Notes: generated by a model from the sequence alone, not told the origin. DNA of 10,156 nt from Betaproteobacteria bacterium (GCA_009693345.1 SHXL01000095.1:1-10156); one strand, 5' to 3'; counted from the stretch's first letter, positions 1 through 6,881 are shown. Translations and numbers: made by a program.

Positions 1-496
<496 letters not shown>

Positions 497-520
497 GACT
501 TGCCTCCTTGAGTTATTCAA

Positions 521-550
521 ATATTAGCACTCCAGCTCTTAGAGTGCTAA
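521..550 (-). promoter_or_regulatory. Candidate sigma-70 promoter of rpoH, coincident with CIRCE
   Basis: Read on the minus strand, TTAGCA (545-550) can serve as a -35 box (4 of 6 consensus bases). TAATAT (521-526), preceded by TG as an extended -10 element, follows after an 18-base spacer. Transcription would begin around 513-515, giving a leader of fewer than 20 bases that still includes the ribosome binding site. The CIRCE arms overlap both boxes, the usual layout for direct repression. Only the match is seen; the start site is inferred. Confidence 0.5.
524..550. promoter_or_regulatory. CIRCE operator (HrcA repressor binding site) upstream of rpoH
   Basis: A perfect inverted repeat: TTAGCACTC (524-532), nine-base spacer, GAGTGCTAA (542-550). 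Both arms and the spacer length match the CIRCE consensus, the site bound by the heat-labile repressor HrcA. It lies 27 bases upstream of the rpoH start, between the stop of ftsX and the rpoH ribosome binding site. Binding would cover the candidate promoter at 521-550. The match is seen directly; HrcA control is inferred from established knowledge of CIRCE. Confidence 0.95.
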
Positions 551-590
551 CCCATCCCTAGGTTACCGACTGAACGATCTTACAAACCCG

Positions 591-1499
591 CTATTTAGGC
601 TCTATTTCAAGTAAGTATTTGCTCACTGATAAGACCGCCCCAAGCCAACCCAGCGCGGCCGTAAACAGCACTACGGCAACCGAGTCCCAAGGGTCCAGGT
701 ATCCAAGCCGAAAAGTCGATCCGTAGCTTGCAGCGAGTTCCGAGACGCCGACATTCAGGGCGGCGAAGCTCGCACGCAGGATGACAAGCGCAACCAGGCC
801 GCCGGCGAGACCTTGCAGGGCGCCAAGATAGAAGAAAGGCCGGCGAATGAAGGCATCTGTGGCGCCGATAAGCTTGGAGATCTCGATCTCGGCGCGCTGG
901 GTGAGGATCTGCAGCCGGATGGTATTGAAGGCGATGGCCACGAGTCCAAAGGCGAGCAGCGTGGCGAGCAAGGCGATCGCGAGCCGCGCGGTTCCAGCGA
1001 GCGCCCCCAGGCGTCGCGCCCAAGCGGAATCCACCTGCACATGCGCCACGCCCGGCATCGCGAGCAATTCCTTCGCCAGCGCATCCAGCTGTGCGGCGTC
1101 CGCGAGCTTCGGCCGCAATACGAATGCATCGGGCAGCGGGTTGCGGGCGAGCGCGGCCACCACCTCGGCGAGGCCCTCCGTCGCCTGCAATTCCTTCAGG
1201 GCCTGTTCGCGCGATACGAAGCGCACGTCATTCAGCCGCGTATCGCCCTTCAGCCGCGCGCCCAGGGCGTCGGCTGCCGGCCGCAGACTGTCGGCGCGCA
1301 GGAACACGGACAACTGGGGCTCGAGCGCCGCGCCGAGAGTGACGCTGCGAAGGCTGGAAAGCAGCGCGTAGCCGCCGGCGGGCAGCGAGAGTGCGATGCC
1401 GATCACCAGCGCGTTGAGCAGCGAGGCCGACTTCTGCGCGGCGAGCTTGCCGAACGCGGCTGAGACCGCCTGGCGGTGGTGCCGCAGCCAGCTTTTCAT
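591..1499 (-). CDS. ftsX: Cell division protein FtsX (ABC transporter-like permease subunit)
   Basis: Inner-membrane partner of FtsE. In well-studied bacteria the FtsEX complex acts at the division septum and uses ATP hydrolysis to activate peptidoglycan hydrolases through periplasmic adaptors. The 302-residue product has the family layout. A short basic cytoplasmic N-terminus is followed by TM1 (about 28-50), a periplasmic domain (about 51-170) and three more membrane segments (about 171-193, 222-245 and 272-293). The loop QRAEIEISKLIGATDAFIRRPF (201-222) is the conserved cytoplasmic segment that docks on FtsE. The ATG at 1499 (MKSWLRHHRQ) is preferred over the in-frame TTG at 1556, which would overlap ftsE by 47 bases. 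It has no clear ribosome binding site, and the 10-base gap after the ftsE stop suggests translational coupling. Third gene of the ftsY-ftsE-ftsX operon. Confidence 0.96.
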   Translation of the reverse strand: MKSWLRHHRQAVSAAFGKLAAQKSASLLNALVIGIALSLPAGGYALLSSLRSVTLGAALEPQLSVFLRADSLRPAADALGARLKGDTRLNDVRFVSREQALKELQATEGLAEVVAALARNPLPDAFVLRPKLADAAQLDALAKELLAMPGVAHVQVDSAWARRLGALAGTARLAIALLATLLAFGLVAIAFNTIRLQILTQRAEIEISKLIGATDAFIRRPFFYLGALQGLAGGLVALVILRASFAALNVGVSELAASYGSTFRLGYLDPWDSVAVVLFTAALGWLGAVLSVSKYLLEIEPK

Positions 1500-1509
1500 C
1501 CGAGCGATT

Positions 1510-2163
1510 TCATTCGACCAGGCGGCCCTTGGCCAGCCGCAGCACGCGCCGCGCAAAGCGCCCGATGAGCGCTTCGTCGTGCGTGGCGACCAGCACCGTG
1601 ACGCCGACCTGGTTGAAGGCGGCGAAGATTTCGAGGATCGCCGCAGCCGACTCCGCGTCCAGGTTGGCCGTGGGCTCGTCTGCGATCAGAACCGATGGCC
1701 GGTTCACGACCGCGCGCGCAATGGCGAGCCGCTGCTGCTCGCCGCCCGAGAGCTGGATCGGATTGGCCTTCTCGCGCGCGAGCAGGCCCACTTTCTCCAG
1801 TGCCGCGCGCGCTCGGCGCGCCGCCTCGCGCCCGCCGAGTTCGCTGAAGGCGAGCGGCAGCATCACGTTGTCGTAGACGTTTCGGTCGTAGAGCAGTTTC
1901 TGGTCCTGGAACACGAGTCCCAGGTTGCGCCGCAGGTAGGGCAGGGCGGTGCGCTTGAGGGTGCCGACATTCTGGCCGTTGACCAGGATCGCGCCGGCAC
2001 TCGGCCGCTCGATCGCGGGAATCAGCTTTAGCAGCGTGGATTTGCCGGCGCCGGAATGCCCGGCGACGAACGCGAATTCGCCCGCGCCGATGGTGAAGGA
2101 AACGCCCTTCAGCCCTTCCTGGCCGCCGGGATAGCGCTTGACCACGCCCGAGAAGCTAATCAA
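1510..2163 (-). CDS. ftsE: Cell division ATP-binding protein FtsE
   Basis: Cytoplasmic ATPase of the FtsEX division complex. The 217-residue product is a complete ABC nucleotide-binding domain: Walker A GHSGAGKST (35-43), Q-loop Gln87, signature LSGGEQQR (138-145), Walker B VLIADEP (158-164) and switch His195 (THD). Length matches the family (about 220). The start is a TTG at 2163 inside the end of ftsY, giving an 8-base overlap. It is supported by GGAGG six bases upstream and by homologues, which begin with a hydrophobic residue shortly before the KRYPGG strand. A longer in-frame ATG at 2208 would add 15 residues without family resemblance. The overlap with ftsY and the close spacing to ftsX show one translationally coupled operon. 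Confidence 0.96.
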   Translation of the reverse strand: MISFSGVVKRYPGGQEGLKGVSFTIGAGEFAFVAGHSGAGKSTLLKLIPAIERPSAGAILVNGQNVGTLKRTALPYLRRNLGLVFQDQKLLYDRNVYDNVMLPLAFSELGGREAARRARAALEKVGLLAREKANPIQLSGGEQQRLAIARAVVNRPSVLIADEPTANLDAESAAAILEIFAAFNQVGVTVLVATHDEALIGRFARRVLRLAKGRLVE

Positions 2164-3073
2164 CCAGCGCCTCCACGAAATCGCGGGCGACGAAAGGCTG
2201 CAAGTCATCGATTCCTTCGCCGATGCCGATGAAGAGCAGCGGAATCGGCTTTGCTTTTGCTATGCCTAGAATTACTCCACCCTTCGCGCTGCCATCCAGT
2301 TTCGTGAGAATCAGGCCGGTCAGGCCGAGGGCCTCGTCGAACGCCTTTACCTGCGTTATGGCGTTCTGCCCGGTGCCTCCGTCCAGCACCAGCAGTGTTT
2401 CATGCGGCGCGCCTGGCATCGCTTTCGCGATGACCCGCTTCACTTTCCTGATCTCTTCCATCAAGTGCAACTGTGTCGGCAGCCGGCCGGCCGTATCGGC
2501 GATCAGCACGTCCGCGCCGCGTGCCGTTGCGGCGCCGATGGCGTCGAACACCACCGCGCCCGGGTCCCCGCCCTGCTGCCCGATCACCGTCACGCCGTTG
2601 CGCTCGCCCCAGGCGGCGAGCTGCTCCCGCGCAGCGGCGCGAAATGTATCCCCGGCTGCGAGCATCACTGTCAGGCCGCGGCCCTGCAGCCATTTTGCGA
2701 GCTTGCCGATCGAGGTGGTCTTGCCCGAGCCGTTGACGCCGGCGACGACGATGACACAGGGCTTGTGGGCGCCGGCATCCAGCTTGCGCTCCAGCGGCAC
2801 GAGGCGCGCGAGAAGCAAAGCCTTGAGCGCAGCCTTGAGTGCGATGGGGTCCTCGATGCGATGTTTTCTTACGCTGTCGCGCAGATCGTCCATCAACGCA
2901 CGGGTCGCTTCGACGCCGCAATCGGCCGACAGCAACGCGGTCTCCAGATCGCCGAGCAGCGCCTCGTCGATCTTGCGTTGGCCGAACAGCGTCCCGACAT
3001 CGCTTCCGAGTACTGCGCGCGTGCGCGCCAGCCCTGCCTTGAGGCGTGCCGCCCAGGAGGTCGCTGCTAACAT
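2156..3073 (-). CDS. ftsY: Signal recognition particle receptor FtsY
   Basis: SRP-family GTPase that receives ribosome-SRP complexes at the inner membrane for co-translational insertion of membrane proteins. The 305 residues form an NG core. The N domain (about 1-100) begins with an amphipathic helix WAARLKAGLARTR, the known lipid-interaction segment. The G domain has P-loop GVNGSGKTT (112-120), the insertion-box motif DTFRAAAREQL (142-152), G3 DTAGR (193-197), G4 TKLD (257-260) and the closing GIGEGIDDL (283-291). The long acidic A domain found in E. coli (about 500 residues in total) is absent. Start at 3073 is the likelier choice; an in-frame ATG at 3085 would add MHAS but overlap the rsmD start. 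Neither has a visible Shine-Dalgarno. The open frame continues upstream to 3628, but that part is antisense to rsmD and not coding. First gene of ftsY-ftsE-ftsX. Confidence 0.96.
   Translation of the reverse strand: MLAATSWAARLKAGLARTRAVLGSDVGTLFGQRKIDEALLGDLETALLSADCGVEATRALMDDLRDSVRKHRIEDPIALKAALKALLLARLVPLERKLDAGAHKPCVIVVAGVNGSGKTTSIGKLAKWLQGRGLTVMLAAGDTFRAAAREQLAAWGERNGVTVIGQQGGDPGAVVFDAIGAATARGADVLIADTAGRLPTQLHLMEEIRKVKRVIAKAMPGAPHETLLVLDGGTGQNAITQVKAFDEALGLTGLILTKLDGSAKGGVILGIAKAKPIPLLFIGIGEGIDDLQPFVARDFVEALVD
2170..2174 (-). promoter_or_regulatory. Ribosome binding site that fixes the TTG start of ftsE
   Basis: GGAGG on the minus strand lies within the last codons of ftsY, six bases before the TTG at 2163. 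This spacing is optimal for that codon and decides against the upstream ATG at 2208. Confidence 0.7.
3065..3073 (+). promoter_or_regulatory. Possible extended -10 element for rsmD
   Basis: TGCTAACAT on the plus strand fits TGn plus four of six -10 bases. It would place the transcription start at about 3080, the first base of the rsmD start codon, implying a leaderless message. No good -35 box is visible. It overlaps the first codons of ftsY on the other strand. Weak, recorded because the two genes leave no other intergenic space. Confidence 0.18.
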
Positions 3074-3079
3074 GGATGC

Positions 3080-3664
3080 ATGCATTCTAACAAAGGCAAT
3101 CGTGGCCCCGCTGCGGGTACTTTGCGCGTTATCGGCGGCAAGTATCGCAGCCGCCAGATCCGCGTGCCAGCGCGCCCCGGTCTGCGACCGACGCCCGGCC
3201 GGGTGAGGGAAACGCTTTTCAACTGGCTCGGCCAGGACCTCGACGGTCTCGCCTGCCTGGACCTCTACGCCGGCAGCGGCGCGCTTGGTTTCGAGGCCGC
3301 GTCGCGGGGCGCGGCGCCGGTGGTGCTCGTGGAGAAAGACCGCGCTGTCGTGGCGGAACTGGAACGCAGCCGCGCTGCGCTCGGCGCGACTCAGCTCGAG
3401 ATCGTATGCGGCGACGCCGCGACCTGGCTCGCGCGCGAGCGCAGGCACTACGACGTGGTTTTCCTCGATCCGCCGTTCAGGCAGAATGCCGTGCCGGCGA
3501 TTCTTGGGAACCTTCCGCCGCGGTTGAATCCGGGCGCGCGCGTCTACGTGGAGGCGGAGGCGCCGATCGATGTGGCCGCGCCGTGGACCGAGCTCAAGTG
3601 CGCCAGGGCGGGGCAGGTAAGCTACCAATTGTTGCAGTGGAATCCGAATGAGGGGCAGCCATGA
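3080..3664 (+). CDS. rsmD: 16S rRNA (guanine(966)-N(2))-methyltransferase RsmD
   Basis: Methylates N2 of G966 in 16S rRNA of the small subunit, using S-adenosylmethionine. The 194-residue product shows the family N-terminus LRVIGGKYRSRQI and RPTPGRVRETLFNWL (about 36-50). SAM-binding motif I is DLYAGSGALG (61-70), an acidic strand end is VLVEKD (82-87), and the catalytic N-methyltransferase motif is DPPF (130-133). Length fits the family (about 190-200). The ATG at 3080 has no Shine-Dalgarno at normal distance; the AGGAGG at 3055-3060 is 19 bases away. A TTG at 3122 immediately before RVIGG is a less likely alternative. The stop overlaps the coaD start as ATGA, so the two genes form a coupled operon. 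The divergent neighbour ftsY starts 6 bases away, as in the rsmD/ftsY pairing of other proteobacteria. Confidence 0.96.
   Translation: MHSNKGNRGPAAGTLRVIGGKYRSRQIRVPARPGLRPTPGRVRETLFNWLGQDLDGLACLDLYAGSGALGFEAASRGAAPVVLVEKDRAVVAELERSRAALGATQLEIVCGDAATWLARERRHYDVVFLDPPFRQNAVPAILGNLPPRLNPGARVYVEAEAPIDVAAPWTELKCARAGQVSYQLLQWNPNEGQP
3084..3092 (-). promoter_or_regulatory. Candidate extended -10 element for ftsY
   Basis: TGTTAGAAT on the minus strand matches an extended -10 box (TGn followed by five of six TATAAT bases). No convincing -35 box lies 17 bases upstream. Transcription would start near 3077, leaving about four bases before the ATG at 3073, which makes the message almost leaderless and agrees with the missing Shine-Dalgarno. 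The element lies inside the 5' end of rsmD. Inference only. Confidence 0.3.
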
Positions 3665-4149
3665 TCAAAGCGGTATATCCGGGAACGTTTGATCCGCTCA
3701 CGCGCGGGCACGAGGATCTGGTGCGGCGCGCAAGCCGACTATTCGACAACCTGGTCCTCGGCATCGCCGACAGTCGCGCCAAGCACACCTTTTTCACCGT
3801 GCAGGAGCGCATTGCAATGGCGAAAGAGGTGCTCGGGGATGTGAAAAACCTCACCGTGGTCGGCTTTTCCGGGTTGCTCACGGATTTCGTGCGCAAGCAG
3901 GACGCGCGCGTCGTGCTGCGCGGCCTGCGCGCGGTTTCCGATTTCGAGTACGAATTCCAGCTCGCGGGCATGAACCGCGCCCTGAACCCGGAATTCGAAA
4001 CCGTGTTCCTCACGCCGGGCGAGCAGCACATGTTCATCTCGGCCACGCTGGTGCGCGAAATCGCGACCCTGGGCGGCGACGTGTCGAAATTCGTCGACCC
4101 CGTGGTGCGCGCGAAGCTCGCCGCGAAGGTCAAGTCGCTCGGCGACTGA
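3661..4149 (+). CDS. coaD: Phosphopantetheine adenylyltransferase (CoaD)
   Basis: Transfers AMP from ATP to 4'-phosphopantetheine, forming dephospho-CoA, the penultimate step of coenzyme A synthesis in the cytoplasm. The 162 residues match the family length (about 160). YPGTFDPLTRGH (6-17) contains the nucleotidyltransferase T/HxGH motif ending at His17. VVLRGLRAVSDFEYEFQLAGMNR (84-106) binds pantetheine and forms subunit contacts. ISATLVRE (126-133) corresponds to the ISSxxVR ATP-binding motif, with Ala in place of the second Ser. The ATG overlaps the rsmD stop, and GAGGGG (3650-3655) inside the end of rsmD supplies the ribosome binding site. It is convergent with mutM across a short palindromic element that may act as a terminator. 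Confidence 0.97.
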   Translation: MIKAVYPGTFDPLTRGHEDLVRRASRLFDNLVLGIADSRAKHTFFTVQERIAMAKEVLGDVKNLTVVGFSGLLTDFVRKQDARVVLRGLRAVSDFEYEFQLAGMNRALNPEFETVFLTPGEQHMFISATLVREIATLGGDVSKFVDPVVRAKLAAKVKSLGD

Positions 4150-4153
4150 TATC

Positions 4154-4208
4154 CGTCATTCCCGCGAAAGCAGGAATCCACATGGGTCCCCGCGTTCGCG
4201 GGGACGAC
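4154..4208. repeat. REP-like double palindrome between convergent coaD and mutM
   Basis: Two hairpins lie side by side. The first has arms ATTCCCGC (4158-4165) and GCAGGAAT (4170-4177) around a GAAA loop, with one mismatch. The second has perfect nine-base arms GTCCCCGCG (4186-4194) and CGCGGGGAC (4197-4205). The ends CGTC (4154-4157) and GACG (4203-4206) are also complementary. This is the layout of the dispersed extragenic palindromes common in beta- and gamma-proteobacteria, whose conceptual translation reads like PAKAGIHMGPRVRGDD. The GC-rich second hairpin lacks a T-run but could still stop transcripts arriving from both sides. Dispersal in this genome cannot be seen from one copy. Confidence 0.75.
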
Positions 4209-4214
4209 ATGGCC

Positions 4215-5024
4215 TTAGCGCTGACAACTTGGGCAATAGTAGGTCGCGCGCTGTCCCTGCACGATGCGGCGGATCTGCGCACCGCAACGCCTGCATTCCT
4301 GCCCTTCCCGTCCGTAGACCCAGGCGCGGCGCTGGAAGCAGCCATGGGCCCCGTCGCTGCCGACGAAGTCCCTGAGCGACGATCCGCCCGCGCGGATCGC
4401 CGTGCGCAGCGTGCTCTTGACCGCCTGCGCCAGGCGCACGCTGCGTTTCGCCGACAGCCGGCCGGCGGGCGTGCGCGGATGGATCGCGGCAAGGAACAGG
4501 CTCTCGGAGGCGTAGATGTTGCCGACGCCCACGATGCGCCGTCCGTTCATCAGGAATTGCTTGACCGCGCTGCGGTGCCCGCGCGTGAGCGCGTGCAGGC
4601 GCGGTCCGTCCAGGTCGCGCGAGAGCGGTTCGATGCCCAGGTGGCGGATCAGCGGATGCCCCTCGGGTGGCTGCGCCGTCCAGAGCACCGCGCCGAAGCG
4701 GCGCGGATCGCGCAGGCGCAGCAACTTGCCGTCGAACCCCAGATCGAAATGATCGTGCTTGCCGGGAGGAGTTCCGGCGGCGACCAGGCGCAGGCTGCCC
4801 GACATGCCGAGATGCAGGATGAGATGGCCGTCGCCGCAATCGAGCAGCAGGTATTTTCCGCGCCGGGTGACCGCGCGCACCGTACGCCCGGTAAGCGAGC
4901 GCACCGCGGGCGGAATCGGCCAGCGCAGGCGGGCTTCGCGCACGGCGACCGCGGCGATCGTGCGGCCAACGAGGTGCGGAGCGATGCCCCGGCAGGTGAC
5001 CTCGACTTCGGGAAGTTCCGGCAT
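4215..5024 (-). CDS. mutM: Formamidopyrimidine-DNA glycosylase (Fpg/MutM)
   Basis: Base-excision repair enzyme that removes 8-oxoguanine and formamidopyrimidines and nicks the abasic site. The 269 residues equal the E. coli length. The N-terminus MPELPEVE supplies the catalytic Pro2 (Schiff base) and Glu3 after Met removal. Lys57 in RRGKYLL and His71-Met74 in HLGMSGS are the conserved catalytic and lesion-contact positions. The helix-two-turn-helix segment is VGVGNIYASE (166-175). The C-terminal zinc finger has Cys244, Cys247, Cys264 and Cys267, with Arg259 between the pairs. All key residues are present. The ATG at 5024 is fixed by the conserved N-terminus, although its ribosome binding site is weak. 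It is convergent with coaD and divergent from the TPR gene. Confidence 0.98.
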   Translation of the reverse strand: MPELPEVEVTCRGIAPHLVGRTIAAVAVREARLRWPIPPAVRSLTGRTVRAVTRRGKYLLLDCGDGHLILHLGMSGSLRLVAAGTPPGKHDHFDLGFDGKLLRLRDPRRFGAVLWTAQPPEGHPLIRHLGIEPLSRDLDGPRLHALTRGHRSAVKQFLMNGRRIVGVGNIYASESLFLAAIHPRTPAGRLSAKRSVRLAQAVKSTLRTAIRAGGSSLRDFVGSDGAHGCFQRRAWVYGREGQECRRCGAQIRRIVQGQRATYYCPSCQR

Positions 5025-5048
5025 CGCGCAGCTTACCCGCTGGTTATC

Positions 5049-5077
5049 TTGTGCGTGGCACCAAATATCCCTACACT
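5049..5077 (+). promoter_or_regulatory. Candidate promoter for the TPR-lolB-ispE cluster
   Basis: TTGTGC (5049-5054) and TACACT (5072-5077) are separated by 17 bases, in the 62-base gap between the divergent mutM and TPR genes. Each is a partial consensus match. Transcription would start near 5084, a few bases before the ATG at 5087, so the leader would be very short. Inference from a weak match. Confidence 0.25.
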
Positions 5078-5086
5078 GGTCGAGTC

Positions 5087-6853
5087 ATGATGGTACTCCC
5101 CCGCCGGCTTGCCGCGTTTGCCGCGACGCTCCTCGCCGCAGGACTCCTGTCGAGCGGCGTTCGAGCCCAGCAGCCGTCCGACGAAGCCGACGACGACGAC
5201 GACGACGCGCCGCCTGCGGCGCAGTCGGAGCCTGCGGCCGGCCCGCCGCTGCAGTTGCCGCTCCAGGATCTTACGGGGCAGACGCTTTACGATTTTCTGC
5301 TTGGCGAAATTGCCGCGCAGCGCGGCAATCCCGGGTTAGCGGCGCAGACGTTCCTCGAACTTGCCAAGCGTACCCGCGACCCGCGCGTTGCGCGGCGTGC
5401 GGTGGAGATAGCCAATCTCGCGCGCATGCCCGCTCTCGCGCTCGAATCGGCGCGCATCTGGCACGAAACCGAGCTCGCGTCGGCGCAGGCGCTGCAGGCC
5501 GTCACCGTCCTGCTCGTGGGCACACGGCGCGTGGACGAGGCCGAACCCTACATTGCCAAGCTGCTCGCGATCGACGCCAACTCGGCGGCAAACGGGTTCA
5601 TGCAACTCAGGCGGCTGCTCGCGGGCAATCCCGATCCGGCGGCGAACCTGCGCGTGGTGCGCAAGCTTGCGGAACGCTATCCGGACCTGCCGCAGTCGCA
5701 TCTGGCGCTGTCGCAGGCCGCGGCCGCCGCGAGCGACGAGACGCTCGCTCTCGCGGAAGCGCGCAGCGCCCTGGCGCTGCGTCCCGACTGGGAAATCGCC
5801 GCGCTGTACGAGGCGCAACTGCTGCAGCGGCGCTCGCCCGGTGAAGCCGCAAAGCGCCTGGCCGCGTTCCTCGATAAGCACCCGGATTCGCGCGACGTGC
5901 GGCTGGGACACGCGCGCGTGCTGGTGCTCGACAAGCGGTATCCCGAAGCGCGCGCCGAGTTCGAGTCGATCCTCAATCGGTTTCCGAAGGACATCGACGC
6001 GATTTACGCGGTCGGACTGCTCGCCTTTCAGGTCAAGGAGTACGCGGTCGCCGAAGCGAACTTCAAGCGCCTGCTCGAGCTGGGTTACCGTGATGCGAAT
6101 GCGGTGCGCTATACGCTCGGCCAGATCGCCGAGGAGCAAAAGGACTGGCCGCGCGCGATCGGCTGGTACGAGGCGATCCAGCGAGGCGAACAGGCGCTGC
6201 CGGCGCGCATGCGCATTGCCAACGCGATTGCCAAACAGGGCAAGCTGGCGGAGGCGCGCGCCTACCTGCGCGGCGTCGGCGCGCAGGGCGAACCGCAGCG
6301 CGTGCAGCTGCTGGTGGCGGAGTCGCAGTTGCTGCGCGACGCGAACCTGCATCGCGAGGCCTTCGAGCTGCTGGGCGAGGCGCTGCAGAAGAGCCCGGAC
6401 GAGCCCGACCTGCTCTACGACCATGCGCTCACCGCGGAGAAGCTCGACCATTTCGACATCCTGGAGTCCAGCCTGAAGCGGCTGATCCAGTTGAAGCCGG
6501 ACCATGCGCATGCCTACAACGCGCTCGGCTATTCGTTCGCGGAGCGCAACCTGCGCCTGTCCGAGGCGAAGCAACTGATCGAGAAGGCGCTCGAAATCGC
6601 GCCGACGGATTTTTTCATCATCGACTCTCTGGGTTGGGTGTTGTACCGCATGGGCGACCTGAAGGGCGCCGCGCGCGAGTTGCGGCGCGCCTGGGATGGC
6701 CGCCCCGACGGCGAGATCGGCGCGCACCTGGGCGAAGTGCTGTGGACGCTCGGTGACCGCGACGAAGCGCGGCGCATCTGGCAGGAATCCCTCAAGGCCG
6801 GTCCCGAGAACGAGACTCTGCAAAAGACGTTGAAGCGCTTCGGCCCTCCTTAG
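5087..6853 (+). CDS. Secreted tetratricopeptide-repeat protein, LbcA-like, probably periplasmic
   Basis: 588 residues. Residues 1-27 form a signal peptide: RR near the N-terminus, a hydrophobic core AAFAATLLAAGLL and a likely signal peptidase I site after VRA (25-27). A low-complexity acidic linker (about 31-55, six Asp at 35-40) follows, then an all-helical TPR solenoid to the C-terminus. Clear repeat-like units lie at about 309-365 and 476-580, including AYNALGYSFAER and DSLGWVLYRMGDLKGAA. Its place directly before lolB-ispE-prs-rplY and its length match Pseudomonas aeruginosa LbcA, a TPR lipoprotein that binds the periplasmic protease CtpA and its peptidoglycan-hydrolase substrates. Unlike LbcA, no lipobox cysteine is present. 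The ATG at 5087 (or 5090) is preferred over the GTG at 5051 because it places the signal peptide at the N-terminus. The exact function is inferred from synteny and architecture. Confidence 0.85.
   Translation: MMVLPRRLAAFAATLLAAGLLSSGVRAQQPSDEADDDDDDAPPAAQSEPAAGPPLQLPLQDLTGQTLYDFLLGEIAAQRGNPGLAAQTFLELAKRTRDPRVARRAVEIANLARMPALALESARIWHETELASAQALQAVTVLLVGTRRVDEAEPYIAKLLAIDANSAANGFMQLRRLLAGNPDPAANLRVVRKLAERYPDLPQSHLALSQAAAAASDETLALAEARSALALRPDWEIAALYEAQLLQRRSPGEAAKRLAAFLDKHPDSRDVRLGHARVLVLDKRYPEARAEFESILNRFPKDIDAIYAVGLLAFQVKEYAVAEANFKRLLELGYRDANAVRYTLGQIAEEQKDWPRAIGWYEAIQRGEQALPARMRIANAIAKQGKLAEARAYLRGVGAQGEPQRVQLLVAESQLLRDANLHREAFELLGEALQKSPDEPDLLYDHALTAEKLDHFDILESSLKRLIQLKPDHAHAYNALGYSFAERNLRLSEAKQLIEKALEIAPTDFFIIDSLGWVLYRMGDLKGAARELRRAWDGRPDGEIGAHLGEVLWTLGDRDEARRIWQESLKAGPENETLQKTLKRFGPP
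5189..5206 (+). repeat. (GAC)6 trinucleotide repeat in the TPR gene
   Basis: Six perfect in-frame GAC codons encode Asp35-Asp40 in the linker after the signal peptide. Length changes by slippage would keep the frame and vary only the acidic tract. Confidence 0.9.
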
Positions 6854-6881
6854 GCATCCGGGCGCTGGGAACCACGACCCC

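Noticed and set aside
813..1463. 216-codon plus-strand frame opposite ftsX
   Set aside because: FtsX membrane segments and its docking loop establish the minus strand as coding. The plus frame is Gln/Arg/Gly-rich shadow sequence.
1500..1556. FtsX extended to a TTG at 1556
   Set aside because: The extra 19 residues overlap ftsE, have no ribosome binding site and do not resemble FtsX N-termini.
3055..3060. AGGAGG upstream of rsmD as its ribosome binding site
   Set aside because: It is 19 bases from the in-frame ATG at 3080. At 11 bases it fits only an out-of-frame ATG at 3072, and it lies within ftsY coding sequence on the other strand.
3074..3628. N-terminal extension of FtsY of up to 185 residues
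   Set aside because: It lies wholly antisense to rsmD, whose SAM-binding and DPPF motifs are intact, and it does not resemble the acidic FtsY A domain.
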